Shown one piece after another: positions 5,636 through 12,820 of a DNA stretch of 14,048 nt. The notes beneath the pieces were generated by a model, which made no database searches, was not told the DNA's origin, and saw only the letters and a list, made by a program, of their open reading frames with translations. The number at the start of each line of letters is the position of its first letter. Positions within the stretch are counted from its first letter, which is position 1. The position numbers and the translations under genes are program-made. Origin of the DNA: CAZKGE01 sp964541695 (lineage in GTDB: Bacteria > Bacillota > Clostridia > Christensenellales > CAG-138); assembly GCA_964541695.1 (NCBI GenBank), contig CAZIRB010000058.1, forward strand, positions 1-14,048, written 5' to 3'.

Positions 5636-6952
5636 TCAGTTCAGGAAGCCCTTGTAGTGCCGCATCAGCATGTGGGACTCGAGCTGCGATGTCGTCTCAA
5701 GCGCCACGCTGACCATAATCAGTACGCTCGTCGCGCCGAACGCCGATGTCTGGCCCAGAAAACGCATGCCGAGCGTCGGCAATACCGCGATCACCGTCAA
5801 AAACAGCGAGCCGAACAGCGTCAGCCGGCCGCTGATGCGGCCCAGATAATCGCTCGTCGGCTTGCCGGGGCGGATGCCCGTGATGAAGCCGCCGTTCTGC
5901 TGCAGGTTCTTGCTCATCTCGATCGGGTTGAACGTGATCGAGGTGTAGAAGTACCCGAAGCCCAGGATGAGCAGCGCGTAGACGATGTAGTACACGACGC
6001 TCGTCGAGCCCAAGTACTTGACGTAGAAGTCGTAGAATCCGCTCGTCGGCCAGAACTGGGCGATCATGCCCGGGAACTGGATCATCGTCATGGCGAAAAT
6101 CAGCGGCAAAACGCCGTTGGCGTTGGCCTTAAGCGGCAGAAACGTGCTCTGGCCGCCGTACATCTTGCGGCCGACCACGCGCTTGGCGTACTGCACGGGG
6201 ATGCGGCGCTGCGCCTGGTCCACGTGCACGACCAGCGTGATGAGGCCCACGACGAGCACCAGCAGCGCGACGAACGCGAGCGCGGACATCCAAGGCTGGA
6301 ACGTCGCGGCGTTCTTCTCGTTCATGCCGAGCGTTCCGGTGAGAAGCGCCTGCACCCAGCCGATGATGGCGTTGGGCACGCGCGACACGATCGACGCGAA
6401 GATCAGGATCGAGACGCCGTTGCCGACGCCCTTCTCCGTGATCAGCTCGCCGAGCCACATCAGAAACGCCGTGCCGGCCGTCGCGCAGACGCCGATCGTC
6501 GCGTAGGTGAAAAAGCCGGGGTTGATCACGATGTCCCTGCCCGCCGTCGCGCCGGACTGGAGGCCGATGAAGATGCCGATGGACTGCACCATCGCGAGCA
6601 CGATGCCCGTGTAGCGCGTAATGCGCTCGATCTTCTGCCTGCCGTCCTCCTCCTTGGCGAGCCGTTCCAGCGCGGGGATCGCGATCTGGAGCAGCTGCAG
6701 GATGATCGACGCCGTGATGTAAGGCGAGATGCCCATCGCAAACAGCGTGAACTGCGAGAACGAGCTGCCTGTCAACAGGTCCATAAAGCCCAGAATGTCG
6801 TACTGCTTGACCGCCTCGGCCAAAAGCTGCGTGTTGACGCCCGGGATCGGGATGAAGCAGCCGAGCCGGTAGACCACGAGCAGAAGCAGCGTGAACAGCA
6901 GCTTTTTGCGGACCTCCCGGACCTTGAACGCGTTGATAAACGTCTGGAACAT
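5636..6952 (-). CDS. secY: Protein translocase channel subunit SecY
   Basis: SecY forms the membrane channel for Sec-dependent export and membrane insertion, with SecE and SecG. The 438-residue product has the expected ten hydrophobic segments. The first is at about residues 18-38 (LLFTLLLLVVYRLG), followed by the plug region and the signatures GISPYITASIILQLL (74-88) and GVGNGVSILIFASIVSR (175-191). Late basic cytosolic loops (about QNGGFITGIRPGKPTSDYL) contact the ribosome and SecA in known structures. The C-terminus ends HYKGFLN. The ATG shares one base with the rplO stop (TGATG), and a GAGGTGA site lies in the end of rplO. Length is typical. Confidence 0.98.
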   Translation of the reverse strand: MFQTFINAFKVREVRKKLLFTLLLLVVYRLGCFIPIPGVNTQLLAEAVKQYDILGFMDLLTGSSFSQFTLFAMGISPYITASIILQLLQIAIPALERLAKEEDGRQKIERITRYTGIVLAMVQSIGIFIGLQSGATAGRDIVINPGFFTYATIGVCATAGTAFLMWLGELITEKGVGNGVSILIFASIVSRVPNAIIGWVQALLTGTLGMNEKNAATFQPWMSALAFVALLVLVVGLITLVVHVDQAQRRIPVQYAKRVVGRKMYGGQSTFLPLKANANGVLPLIFAMTMIQFPGMIAQFWPTSGFYDFYVKYLGSTSVVYYIVYALLILGFGYFYTSITFNPIEMSKNLQQNGGFITGIRPGKPTSDYLGRISGRLTLFGSLFLTVIAVLPTLGMRFLGQTSAFGATSVLIMVSVALETTSQLESHMLMRHYKGFLN

Positions 6953-7395
6953 CAGCCGATCACCTCAACACTTCCGCCCGCAGCCTTGATCGCGTCCTGC
7001 GCCGTCTTCGAAAACTTCGCCGCTTTCACGTCGAGCTTCTTGGTCAGCGTTCCGCGTCCCAAAACCTTCAGGCCATCCTTTTCGATCTTGCTGATCAGCT
7101 TGTTTGCCTTGAGCATTTCAGCCGTCACGACCGTACCGTTGTCGAGCCCTTCGAGGTCGGAAACATTGATGATCGTATATTCTTTTGCAAACACATTGTT
7201 GAAGCCGCGCTTGGGCAGACGGCGCGTCAGCGGCATCTGGCCGCCTTCGAAGCCGTTCTTCTTGCTGCCGGAGCGGGCTTTCTGGCCCTTGTGACCCATC
7301 GTCGATGTCTTGCCCATGCCGGAACCGGTTCCCCGGCCGACGCGCTTGGGCTTTTTGACCGACCCGGGTGCGGGCTGTAATTCGTGCAGTTTCAT
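6952..7395 (-). CDS. rplO: 50S ribosomal protein L15
   Basis: L15 is a late-assembly 50S protein whose long N-terminal arm penetrates 23S rRNA. The 147-residue product begins MKLHELQPAPGSVKKPKRVGRG. The Gly-rich arm GTGSGMGKTSTMGHKGQKARSG follows, then the signature FEGGQMPLTRRLPKRGF and the globular domain with VLGRGTLTKKLDV. Length is typical. The ATG at 7395 follows GGGAGG by about ten bases. It precedes secY, with which it overlaps by one base. Confidence 0.97.
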   Translation of the reverse strand: MKLHELQPAPGSVKKPKRVGRGTGSGMGKTSTMGHKGQKARSGSKKNGFEGGQMPLTRRLPKRGFNNVFAKEYTIINVSDLEGLDNGTVVTAEMLKANKLISKIEKDGLKVLGRGTLTKKLDVKAAKFSKTAQDAIKAAGGSVEVIG

Positions 7396-7412
7396 TCGTT
7401 CGTGCCCTCCCG

Positions 7413-7613
7413 TTAGACTTCTTCCACCTTGACCAGGTGCTTGACTTTAAACAGCATGCCGCGCGTGCAAGCGTTGTCGGGCTTGACGGTGGTGCTGCCG
7501 GTCTTATGGAGGCCCAGCGCCTCTACGGTCGCCTGCTGATCTTTCAGACAGCCGATCGTGCTCTTTACGAGCGTGACCTTCAGGGCCTTCTCCGCTTTTT
7601 TCGTCTTTGCCAT
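7413..7613 (-). CDS. rpmD: 50S ribosomal protein L30
   Basis: L30 is a small 50S protein of about 60 residues. The 66-residue product has KVTLVKSTIGCLKDQQATVEALGL (about residues 12-35) and DNACTRGMLFKVKHLVKVEE, the family core. It carries about eight extra Lys/Ala residues at the N-terminus (AKTKKAEKA) compared with common forms. The ribosome binding site is a run of six G residues after the rpsE stop rather than AGGAGG, weaker than its neighbours. The start ATG at 7613 is the only one that gives the complete first strand. Confidence 0.95.
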   Translation of the reverse strand: MAKTKKAEKALKVTLVKSTIGCLKDQQATVEALGLHKTGSTTVKPDNACTRGMLFKVKHLVKVEEV

Positions 7614-7628
7614 GATCTGCCGCCCCCC

Positions 7629-8138
7629 TTACGAAAGTATCTCTTCGACGGTCTTGCCGCGAAGCTTGGCGATCTGCTCGGCCGTCCGAAGCTGGCCGAG
7701 CCCGTTGATCGTGGCCTTGACGCAGTTGCTCGGGTTGTTCGAGCCGAACGACTTGGTGCGGATGTCGCGGATGCCGACCGACTCGAGCACCGCGCGCGCG
7801 GGACCGCCCGCGATCACGCCGGTACCTTCCTCGGCGGGGAGCATGCGGACGTGGCCCTTGCCGTACCGGCCCTCGACCTGGTGCGGGATCGTCGTGCCGA
7901 CGATCGGCACCTCGATCATGTGGCGCTTGGCGTCCTCGATGCCCTTGCGTACGGCTTCCGGAATTTCCGCGGCCTTGCCCAGGCCCACGCCGACCTTGCC
8001 GTTCTCGTTGCCGACGACCATCAGCGCCGTGAAGCGGAAGTTCTTGCCGCCCTTGACGACCTTGGCGACGCGGTTGATGGAAACCAGGCGCTCTTTAAAC
8101 TCGGACTGTTCCCTTTCGAATTTCCTATTGTTCTGCAT
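7629..8138 (-). CDS. rpsE: 30S ribosomal protein S5
   Basis: S5 helps form the mRNA entry tunnel and affects decoding accuracy. The 169-residue product shows the N-terminal double-stranded RNA-binding fold with INRVAKVVKGGKNFRFTALMVVG (about residues 21-43). The loop KVVKGGKNF is where spectinomycin-resistance changes occur in other bacteria; it appears intact here. The second domain holds GTGVIAGGPARAVLE and RTKSFGSNNPSNCVKAT. Length is typical. The ATG at 8138 follows GGAGGA and lies 12 bases after the rplR stop. Confidence 0.97.
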   Translation of the reverse strand: MQNNRKFEREQSEFKERLVSINRVAKVVKGGKNFRFTALMVVGNENGKVGVGLGKAAEIPEAVRKGIEDAKRHMIEVPIVGTTIPHQVEGRYGKGHVRMLPAEEGTGVIAGGPARAVLESVGIRDIRTKSFGSNNPSNCVKATINGLGQLRTAEQIAKLRGKTVEEILS

Positions 8139-8150
8139 CTCGTTTCCTCC

Positions 8151-8519
8151 TTAGAAGTCCAGCCCGGCTTTGCGCGCGCCGTCCGCCAGCGCCTGCACCC
8201 TGCCCGTATAGAGGTAACCGCCGCGGTCGAACACCACTTTGGAGATCCCCTTGTCCTTGGCGCGCTTTCCGATGAGCTCGCCCACCAGCGCGGCCTGCTC
8301 GACCTTGCTCTTGCCGGCGAGCTTCCCGCGCAGCTCGGCATCCAGCGTGGAAGCCGCGACCAAGGTGTTGCCGACTTCGTCGTTGATGAGCTGAGCGTAG
8401 ATATGGCCCGTGGAACGGTATACGTTGAGGCGCGGCCGCTCCGTCGAGCCGACGATATTCCTGCGCATGCGGCGGTGCCGCGCGACGCGGATGGAATTCT
8501 TGTCGATCTTAGTAAACAT
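8151..8519 (-). CDS. rplR: 50S ribosomal protein L18
   Basis: L18 binds 5S rRNA and joins it to the 50S central protuberance with L5 and L25. The 122-residue product begins MFTKIDKNSIRVARHRRMRR, a basic arm. It then shows ERPRLNVYRSTGHIYAQLIND, and ends with VVFDRGGYLYTGRVQALADGAR and AGLDF, all L18 signatures. Length is typical. The ATG at 8519 follows AAGGAG. It lies between rplF and rpsE as usual. Confidence 0.97.
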   Translation of the reverse strand: MFTKIDKNSIRVARHRRMRRNIVGSTERPRLNVYRSTGHIYAQLINDEVGNTLVAASTLDAELRGKLAGKSKVEQAALVGELIGKRAKDKGISKVVFDRGGYLYTGRVQALADGARKAGLDF

Positions 8520-8540
8520 CTTTCGTCACTCCTTCCTGCC

Positions 8541-9080
8541 TTACTTGCCGGTCTTGCCTTCCTTGCGGCGGACGCGCTCGCCCTCGTAGCGGATGCCCTT
8601 GCCCTTGTACGGCTCCGGCTCGCGGACCGCGCGGATGTTGGCGGCGATCTGACCCACCACCTGCTTGTCGATGCCCCTGACGGTGATCTTCGTCGGAGCG
8701 GGCACCTCGAACGAGATGTTCTCGGGCGCCGTAAACTCCACGGGATGCGAATATCCGACGTTGAGAATCAGTTTGGCTCCGTTCATCTGGGCCTTGTAGC
8801 CGACGCCCACGATCTCGAGGCGCTTCTCAAAGCCCGCCGTCGTGCCGACCACCATGTTGTGGATCAGGGAACGGGTCAGCCCGTGCAGCGCGCGGTGGCG
8901 CTTGTCGTCGCTCGCGCGCTTGACAAGAAGGACGCCCTCCTCGAGGGAGACCTGCATATCCGGCGACACCGGCTGCGACAGGGTGCCCTTGGGCCCTTTG
9001 ACGGTCACGACATTCTTCTCGTCGACCGTGATTGTCACTCCGGCAGGGATGCTGACCGGAAGTTTTCCGATACGAGACAT
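8541..9080 (-). CDS. rplF: 50S ribosomal protein L6
   Basis: L6 lies near the sarcin-ricin loop and the factor-binding site of the 50S subunit. The 179-residue product has two tandem L6 folds. The first starts MSRIGKLPVSIPAGVTI and includes VKGPKGTLSQPV. The second carries the signature PEPYKGKGIRYEGERVRRKEGKT at the C-terminus. Length is typical. The ATG at 9080 follows GGAGGA. Confidence 0.97.
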   Translation of the reverse strand: MSRIGKLPVSIPAGVTITVDEKNVVTVKGPKGTLSQPVSPDMQVSLEEGVLLVKRASDDKRHRALHGLTRSLIHNMVVGTTAGFEKRLEIVGVGYKAQMNGAKLILNVGYSHPVEFTAPENISFEVPAPTKITVRGIDKQVVGQIAANIRAVREPEPYKGKGIRYEGERVRRKEGKTGK

Positions 9081-9105
9081 ATTGCTTCCTCCAGATTCTT
9101 TCGTC

Positions 9106-9498
9106 TTACCAGACGTAGGCGAGCACTTCGCCGCCGACGCCCTGTTTTCTGGCCTCCCGGTCGGTCATGATGCCGCGCGAGGTGGACAAAATCGCCACGC
9201 CCATTCCGCCGAGCACCTTGGGGATCTCGTCCTTGCGTGCGTACACGCGAAGTCCCGGGCGCGAGATGCGCTTGATGCCCACGATGACCTTCTGCTTGTT
9301 CGGGCCGTACTTGAGCTGGATGCGGATGTTCTTGCGGATGCCGTCCTCAACCAGTTCAAAATTCTTGATGTAGCCCTCCTCCTGGAGGATCTTCGCGATG
9401 GCCGCCTTCGTCGTGGAGGCGGGCACGTCGACCGCCTCGTGCCGCGCGATCAGCGCGTTGCGGATCCGGGTCAGCATATCGGCAATGGTATCTGTCAT
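9106..9498 (-). CDS. rpsH: 30S ribosomal protein S8
   Basis: S8 is a primary 16S rRNA-binding protein of the 30S central domain; in E. coli it also represses the spc operon. The 130-residue product begins MTDTIADMLTRIRNALIARH. It has KRISRPGLRVYARKDEIPKVLGG and ends with the signature GVAILSTSRGIMTDREARKQGVGGEVLAYVW. Length is typical. The ATG at 9498 has AGGAGG upstream and lies 15 bases after rpsN. I did not find an S8-binding RNA mimic in the short gaps nearby. Confidence 0.97.
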   Translation of the reverse strand: MTDTIADMLTRIRNALIARHEAVDVPASTTKAAIAKILQEEGYIKNFELVEDGIRKNIRIQLKYGPNKQKVIVGIKRISRPGLRVYARKDEIPKVLGGMGVAILSTSRGIMTDREARKQGVGGEVLAYVW

Positions 9499-9513
9499 GA
9501 TGCTCTTCCTCCT

Positions 9514-9699
9514 TTACCAGCTTGCCTTGCGCACGCCGGGAATCTCGCCCTTGTACGCCAACTCGCGGAAGCAGATGCGGCAGATGCCGTACTTGCGCAG
9601 CACCGCGTGCGGACGGCCGCAGATGCGGCAGCGCGTATACGCGCGCGTGGAGAACTTCGGTTCGCGCTGTTGCTTGAGCTTGATGCTTGTCTTTGCCAT
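9514..9699 (-). CDS. rpsN: 30S ribosomal protein S14, type Z (zinc)
   Basis: S14 completes the 30S head near the A and P sites. The 61-residue product is the short zinc-binding class, with Cys24, Cys27, Cys40 and Cys43 in TRCRICGRP and GICRICFRE. The conserved ending is GEIPGVRKASW. This class (often written rpsZ or rpsN1) is usual in Bacillota and Actinobacteria, unlike the roughly 100-residue zinc-free form of E. coli. The ATG at 9699 follows GGAGG and lies 17 bases after rplE. Confidence 0.97.
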   Translation of the reverse strand: MAKTSIKLKQQREPKFSTRAYTRCRICGRPHAVLRKYGICRICFRELAYKGEIPGVRKASW

Positions 9700-9716
9700 A
9701 CTCTTCTTTATCCTCC

Positions 9717-10466
9717 TCAGGCCTGTACGAACGGCATGCCGAGCAGCGTTAAAAGCGCCTTAGCTTCCTCGTCCGTCTTTGCGCTCGTCACGAACACGAT
9801 GTTCATGCCGCGGATCTTGTCGACGTCGTCGTAGTTGATCTCGGGGAAGATCAGCTGCTCCTTGACGCCCACCGCGTAGTTGCCGCGGCCGTCGAACGCC
9901 TTGTCGGACACGCCGCGGAAGTCGCGCACGCGCGGCAGCACGATATTCATGAACTTGTCGGCGAAGAAGTACATCCGTTCGCCGCGCAGCGTCACCTTGG
10001 CGCCGATGTTCATGCCCTCGCGAACCTTAAAGTTGGCCACGGACTTCTTGGCCTTCGTGACGATCGCCTTCTGGCCGGCAATGGTGCCGAGCTCCTTGCA
10101 GGCGGCCTCGAGCCCCTTGGGATTGTCCTTCTCGGAGCCCAGCCCCATGTTGAGGATGATCTTCTCGAGCTTCGGGATCTCCATCACGTTCTTATAGCCG
10201 AACTTCTCCTTCAGCGCGGGAGCAACCTCGTCGAGGTACTTTTTCTTCAGCCGCGGAGGCTCGTGCTTTTTCACTTCCGCCTTTGCGGGCTTTTCGGTCT
10301 TCTCGGCCGCGGCCTTCTCCGGCTTATCGGCTTTCTCCGCCTTTACGGCCGCCTTCTTGGCGGTTGCGGCCTTATCGGCGGCGGGCTTATCGGCCTTGGG
10401 AGCGGCTTTCTTCACCGCCTTTGCTTCTTCCGTTGCGGCGGCTTTCTTCTCTTTGGTCTCTGCCAC
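9717..10466 (-). CDS. rplE: 50S ribosomal protein L5 with long Lys/Ala N-terminal tail
   Basis: L5 binds 5S rRNA and contacts P-site tRNA and the 30S head. The product is 249 residues, against about 180 in the family. Residues 72-249 are ordinary L5: RLKKKYLDEVAPALKEKFGY, AGQKAIVTKAKKSVANFKVR, IGAKVTLRGERMYFF, LPRVRDFRGVSDKAFDGRGN and the C-terminal TDEEAKALLTLLGMPF. Residues 1-71 are a low-complexity tail made mostly of Ala (23) and Lys (20), with Glu, Pro and Asp. The start is GTG at 10466, 9 bases after AAGGAGG (10476-10482) and close behind rplX. A second in-frame GTG at 10274 could give a normal-sized protein of 185 residues, but it would leave an unusual gap and has no well-spaced ribosome binding site. 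Confidence 0.95.
   Translation of the reverse strand: MAETKEKKAAATEEAKAVKKAAPKADKPAADKAATAKKAAVKAEKADKPEKAAAEKTEKPAKAEVKKHEPPRLKKKYLDEVAPALKEKFGYKNVMEIPKLEKIILNMGLGSEKDNPKGLEAACKELGTIAGQKAIVTKAKKSVANFKVREGMNIGAKVTLRGERMYFFADKFMNIVLPRVRDFRGVSDKAFDGRGNYAVGVKEQLIFPEINYDDVDKIRGMNIVFVTSAKTDEEAKALLTLLGMPFVQA
10321..10394 (-). repeat. In-frame 11-base direct repeat in the L5 tail
   Basis: GGCTTATCGGC on the plus strand occurs at 10321-10331 and again at 10384-10394, exactly 63 bases (21 codons) apart. It encodes the recurring ADKP in KADKPAADK and KADKPEKAA. This suggests that the tail grew by internal duplication and later drift. Confidence 0.5.
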
Positions 10467-10488
10467 GAATCGTATCCTCCTTCCGGCC

Positions 10489-10830
10489 TTAGTCGATGAG
10501 CTTGCCGCACTCTTTGCAGACGCGGACCGACTTCATCTTTTTCTTCCCGGCGATCTCGATCTCCTTGACCACGTGACCGACGCGGGTGGGTTTGTTGCAC
10601 TTGGGGCAGACGAGCTTCACGTTGGAGACGTGGATGCCGCCCTCCTTCTGGATGCGGCCGCCCGGCTCGCCCTGGCGGCGGGGCTTGACGTGCCGCGTCA
10701 CCATGGCCGCGTCCTTGACGAAGACGCGCTCGTCCTTGGGCTGGCTCTCCAGGATCTTGCCCTGCTTGCCCTTGTCCTTGCCGGAGATGACAACGACGGT
10801 GTCGCCTTTTTTGACGTTCAGCTTATTCAT
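10489..10830 (-). CDS. rplX: 50S ribosomal protein L24, with C-terminal zinc knuckle
   Basis: L24 is an assembly-initiating 50S protein near the tunnel exit. The 113-residue product has the KOW motif at the N-terminus (VKKGDTVVVISGKDKGKQGK, about residues 6-25). HVKPRRQGEPGGRIQKEGGI and the C-terminal domain follow. Cys75, Cys78, Cys105 and Cys108 form two CxxC pairs (VCPKC, VCKEC), which should bind zinc. Length is slightly above the usual 100-105. The ATG at 10830 follows AGGAGG; the rplN stop lies 12 bases upstream. Confidence 0.97.
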   Translation of the reverse strand: MNKLNVKKGDTVVVISGKDKGKQGKILESQPKDERVFVKDAAMVTRHVKPRRQGEPGGRIQKEGGIHVSNVKLVCPKCNKPTRVGHVVKEIEIAGKKKMKSVRVCKECGKLID

Positions 10831-10842
10831 GTCGCTTCCTCC

Positions 10843-11211
10843 TCACAGCACTTCCGGCGCAAGGGACACGATCTTCATGTAATCCTTCTCGCGCAGTTCT
10901 CTGGCGACGGGCCCGAATATGCGGGTGCCGCGCGGTTGCTTCTGGTCGTTGATGATCACGGCCGCGTTGTCGTCGAAGCGGATGTGCGACCCGTCGGGAC
11001 GGTGCACGCCGGAAACGGTGCGCACGACGACCGCGCGGACGACGTCCTTCTTCTTGACCGCGCCGCCCGGGGAGGCGGATTTGACGCTGGCCACGATCAC
11101 ATCGCCGATATTGGCGGACTTTCTCATGGAGCCGCCAAGCACGCGAATGCACATGATCTCCTTGGCTCCGCTGTTGTCCGCGACCCTCAATCTGGTTTGC
11201 GGTTGAATCAT
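10843..11211 (-). CDS. rplN: 50S ribosomal protein L14
   Basis: L14 lies at the 30S-50S interface near L19 and is where the silencing factor RsfS binds. The 122-residue product starts MIQPQTRLRVADNSGAKEIMCIRVL. It contains RVADNSGA and the C-terminal signature GTRIFGPVARELREKDYMKIVSLAPEVL. Length is exactly typical. The ATG at 11211 follows GGAGG and is 18 bases after rpsQ. Confidence 0.98.
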   Translation of the reverse strand: MIQPQTRLRVADNSGAKEIMCIRVLGGSMRKSANIGDVIVASVKSASPGGAVKKKDVVRAVVVRTVSGVHRPDGSHIRFDDNAAVIINDQKQPRGTRIFGPVARELREKDYMKIVSLAPEVL

Positions 11212-11229
11212 TTTTCCTGCCTCCTACGG

Positions 11230-11487
11230 TTACTTCGCCTTCTCGACGATCTCGATCACGCGCCAGCGCTTATCCTTGGAGATCGGGCGGGTCTCCATGA
11301 TCCGGACCGTATCGCCGATGCCGCAGGCGTTGCTCTCGTCGTGCGCCTTGAACTTATGCGTACGGTTGACCATCTTGCCGTACAGCGGGTGGCGCACCTT
11401 GGTCTGGATGGCGACCGTTACGGTCTTGTCCATCTTGTCGCTCGTGACGACGCCGATGCGAGTTTTCCTGTATCCTCTCTGTTCCAT
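11230..11487 (-). CDS. rpsQ: 30S ribosomal protein S17
   Basis: S17 is a primary 16S rRNA-binding OB-fold protein of the 30S body. The 85-residue product begins MEQRGYRKTRIGVVTSDKMDKTVTV with the core VRHPLYGKMVNRTHKFKAHDE. It ends GDTVRIMETRPISKDKRWRVIEIVEKA, the family signature. I chose the ATG at 11487 because GGGAGG lies just upstream and it matches the family start. An in-frame ATG at 11511 overlaps the rpmC stop and would add eight non-conserved residues. Confidence 0.96.
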   Translation of the reverse strand: MEQRGYRKTRIGVVTSDKMDKTVTVAIQTKVRHPLYGKMVNRTHKFKAHDESNACGIGDTVRIMETRPISKDKRWRVIEIVEKAK

Positions 11488-11507
11488 GTCCGTATCCTCC
11501 CTCTCGC

Positions 11508-11708
11508 TCACTCGGCGGCCGCCAGTTCACGCTGACGGATGGCCGTCTTGATCCTGGCGATATCTTTTTTGCACTCGCTGATTCTGTGCGGATTGCTGAG
11601 CTGTCCCGTGGCCGCCTGGAAGCGAAGGTTGAACAGCTCGTTCTTGAGCTCCTTCTCGCGCGCGGCGAGAGCTTCGTTGGACAGTTTGGTCATTTCGTTA
11701 ACCTTCAT
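11508..11708 (-). CDS. rpmC: 50S ribosomal protein L29
   Basis: L29 is a small alpha-helical protein at the tunnel exit, part of the docking platform for trigger factor and SRP. The 66-residue product begins MKVNEMTKLSNEALAAREKEL and carries LFNLRFQAATGQLSNPHRI, the L29 signature. It ends with a helix rich in Arg and Ala. I chose the ATG at 11708, 12 bases after an AGGAGG site; a GTG at 11720 in the same frame touches that site directly and is unlikely. The gene overlaps the end of rplP by 11 bases, so translation is probably coupled. Confidence 0.95.
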   Translation of the reverse strand: MKVNEMTKLSNEALAAREKELKNELFNLRFQAATGQLSNPHRISECKKDIARIKTAIRQRELAAAE

Positions 11709-12135
11709 TGCTCTCACCACCCTCCTGCGTCTCCTTGCGGACGATCTTGCACTTGATCGGGAGCTTATACTGCGCGAGCCGCAGGGCCTCCTTGGCGGAG
11801 GTCTCGTCTACGCCGGAAATCTCAAACAGCACGCGGCCCGGCTTGACGACGGCCACCCAGTATTCCGGCGAGCCCTTGCCGGAGCCCATGCGGGTCTCTG
11901 CCGGCTTCTCGGTCACGGGCTTGTCGGGGAAGATTTTGATCCATACCTGGCCGCCGCGCTTGATGTACCGCGTCATCGCGATACGGGCCGCCTCGATCTG
12001 GTTGCTGGTGACCCACGCCGGGTCCAGCGCCACAAGACCGTATTCGCCGTAGGTGACCGTGTTGCCGCGCAGGGCCTTGCCCTTCATGCGGCCGCGGAAC
12101 ACTTTGCGGCGCTTCACTCTCTTCGGCATCAACAT
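11698..12135 (-). CDS. rplP: 50S ribosomal protein L16
   Basis: L16 organises the A-site tRNA elbow region and is essential for peptidyl transferase function. The 145-residue product begins MLMPKRVKRRKVFRGRMKGKA. It contains GEYGLVALDPAWVTSNQIEAAR and the loop TRMGSGKGSPEYWVAVVKPGR (about residues 81-101) that reaches the tRNA. Arg82 matches the position hydroxylated in E. coli. A short acidic tail ends ESNEG. Length is typical. The ATG at 12135 starts right after the rpsC stop, with GGAGG inside the end of rpsC. Confidence 0.97.
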   Translation of the reverse strand: MLMPKRVKRRKVFRGRMKGKALRGNTVTYGEYGLVALDPAWVTSNQIEAARIAMTRYIKRGGQVWIKIFPDKPVTEKPAETRMGSGKGSPEYWVAVVKPGRVLFEISGVDETSAKEALRLAQYKLPIKCKIVRKETQEGGESNEG

Positions 12136-12138
12136 ATC

Positions 12139-12807
12139 TTATCTGCCTCCTTCTTCGGTCTTGGCCGCGTTGCGTTTGCCAAGCACCTCGCCCTTGTAGA
12201 TCCAAACCTTAATGCCGATGCGCCCGTAGGTCGTGTGCGCCTCGGTAAAGCCGTACTGGATGTCCGCGCGCATCGTCTGCAGCGGGATCGAGCCGTCGTG
12301 ATAGCCCTCGCTCCGCGCGATCTCCGCGCCGCCCAAGCGGCCCGAGCACATCAGCTTGATGCCCTTGACGCCGTTTTTCTGCATGCTGCGGCCCATCGCC
12401 TGCTTCATGGCGCGGCGGAAGCTGATGCGCTTCTCGAGCTGCTGGGCGATGTTCTCGGCCACAAGCTGCGCGTCGGTGTCGGCCTCGCGGATCTCCATGA
12501 TGTTGATGCTGACGTCCTTGCCGAGCGCCTTGGCCACGTCGGCCTTGATCAGCTCGATGCCGGCGCCGCCCTTACCGATCAAAAGACCGGGGCGCGCGGT
12601 GTAGATGCTCACCGTGATCTTGCCGGCGGCGCGGTCGATCTCGATGCGGGAGATCGACGCGGCGTAATACTTCTTCTTGATATAGTCGCGGATCTTGCGG
12701 TCCTCGACGAGGTAATCGGCAAAGTCCTTCTTGGAGGCGTACCAGCGCGTATTCCAGTCCCGGATCACGCCGACGCGGAAGCCGTTCGGATTAACTTTCT
12801 GACCCAT
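12139..12807 (-). CDS. rpsC: 30S ribosomal protein S3
   Basis: S3 lines the mRNA entry site and helps unwind mRNA. The 222-residue product begins MGQKVNPNGFRVGVIRDWNTRW. It has a type II KH domain with the GxxG loop GKGG at 78-81 in ARPGLLIGKGGAGIE. The C-terminal domain carries KGIKLMCSGRLGGAEIARSE and TTYGRIGIKVWIYKGE. Length is typical. The ATG at 12807 follows GGGAGG and lies 13 bases after rplV. Confidence 0.98.
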   Translation of the reverse strand: MGQKVNPNGFRVGVIRDWNTRWYASKKDFADYLVEDRKIRDYIKKKYYAASISRIEIDRAAGKITVSIYTARPGLLIGKGGAGIELIKADVAKALGKDVSINIMEIREADTDAQLVAENIAQQLEKRISFRRAMKQAMGRSMQKNGVKGIKLMCSGRLGGAEIARSEGYHDGSIPLQTMRADIQYGFTEAHTTYGRIGIKVWIYKGEVLGKRNAAKTEEGGR

Positions 12808-12820
12808 TCTCGTTCCTCCC

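Noticed and set aside
5657..9170. Very long plus-strand open frames (for example 5657-7294 and 7368-9170), and others at 836-1933 and 11539-12849
   Set aside because: They lie antisense to clear ribosomal and secY genes, have Arg-, His-, Asp- and Ala-heavy composition typical of frames opposite GC-rich genes, and show no ribosome binding sites or recognisable domains.
10274..10466. L5 tail dismissed as non-coding with the true start at GTG 10274
   Set aside because: It would leave a gap of over 200 bases after rplX with an unused strong ribosome binding site; the frame is open throughout. Kept as an alternative only.
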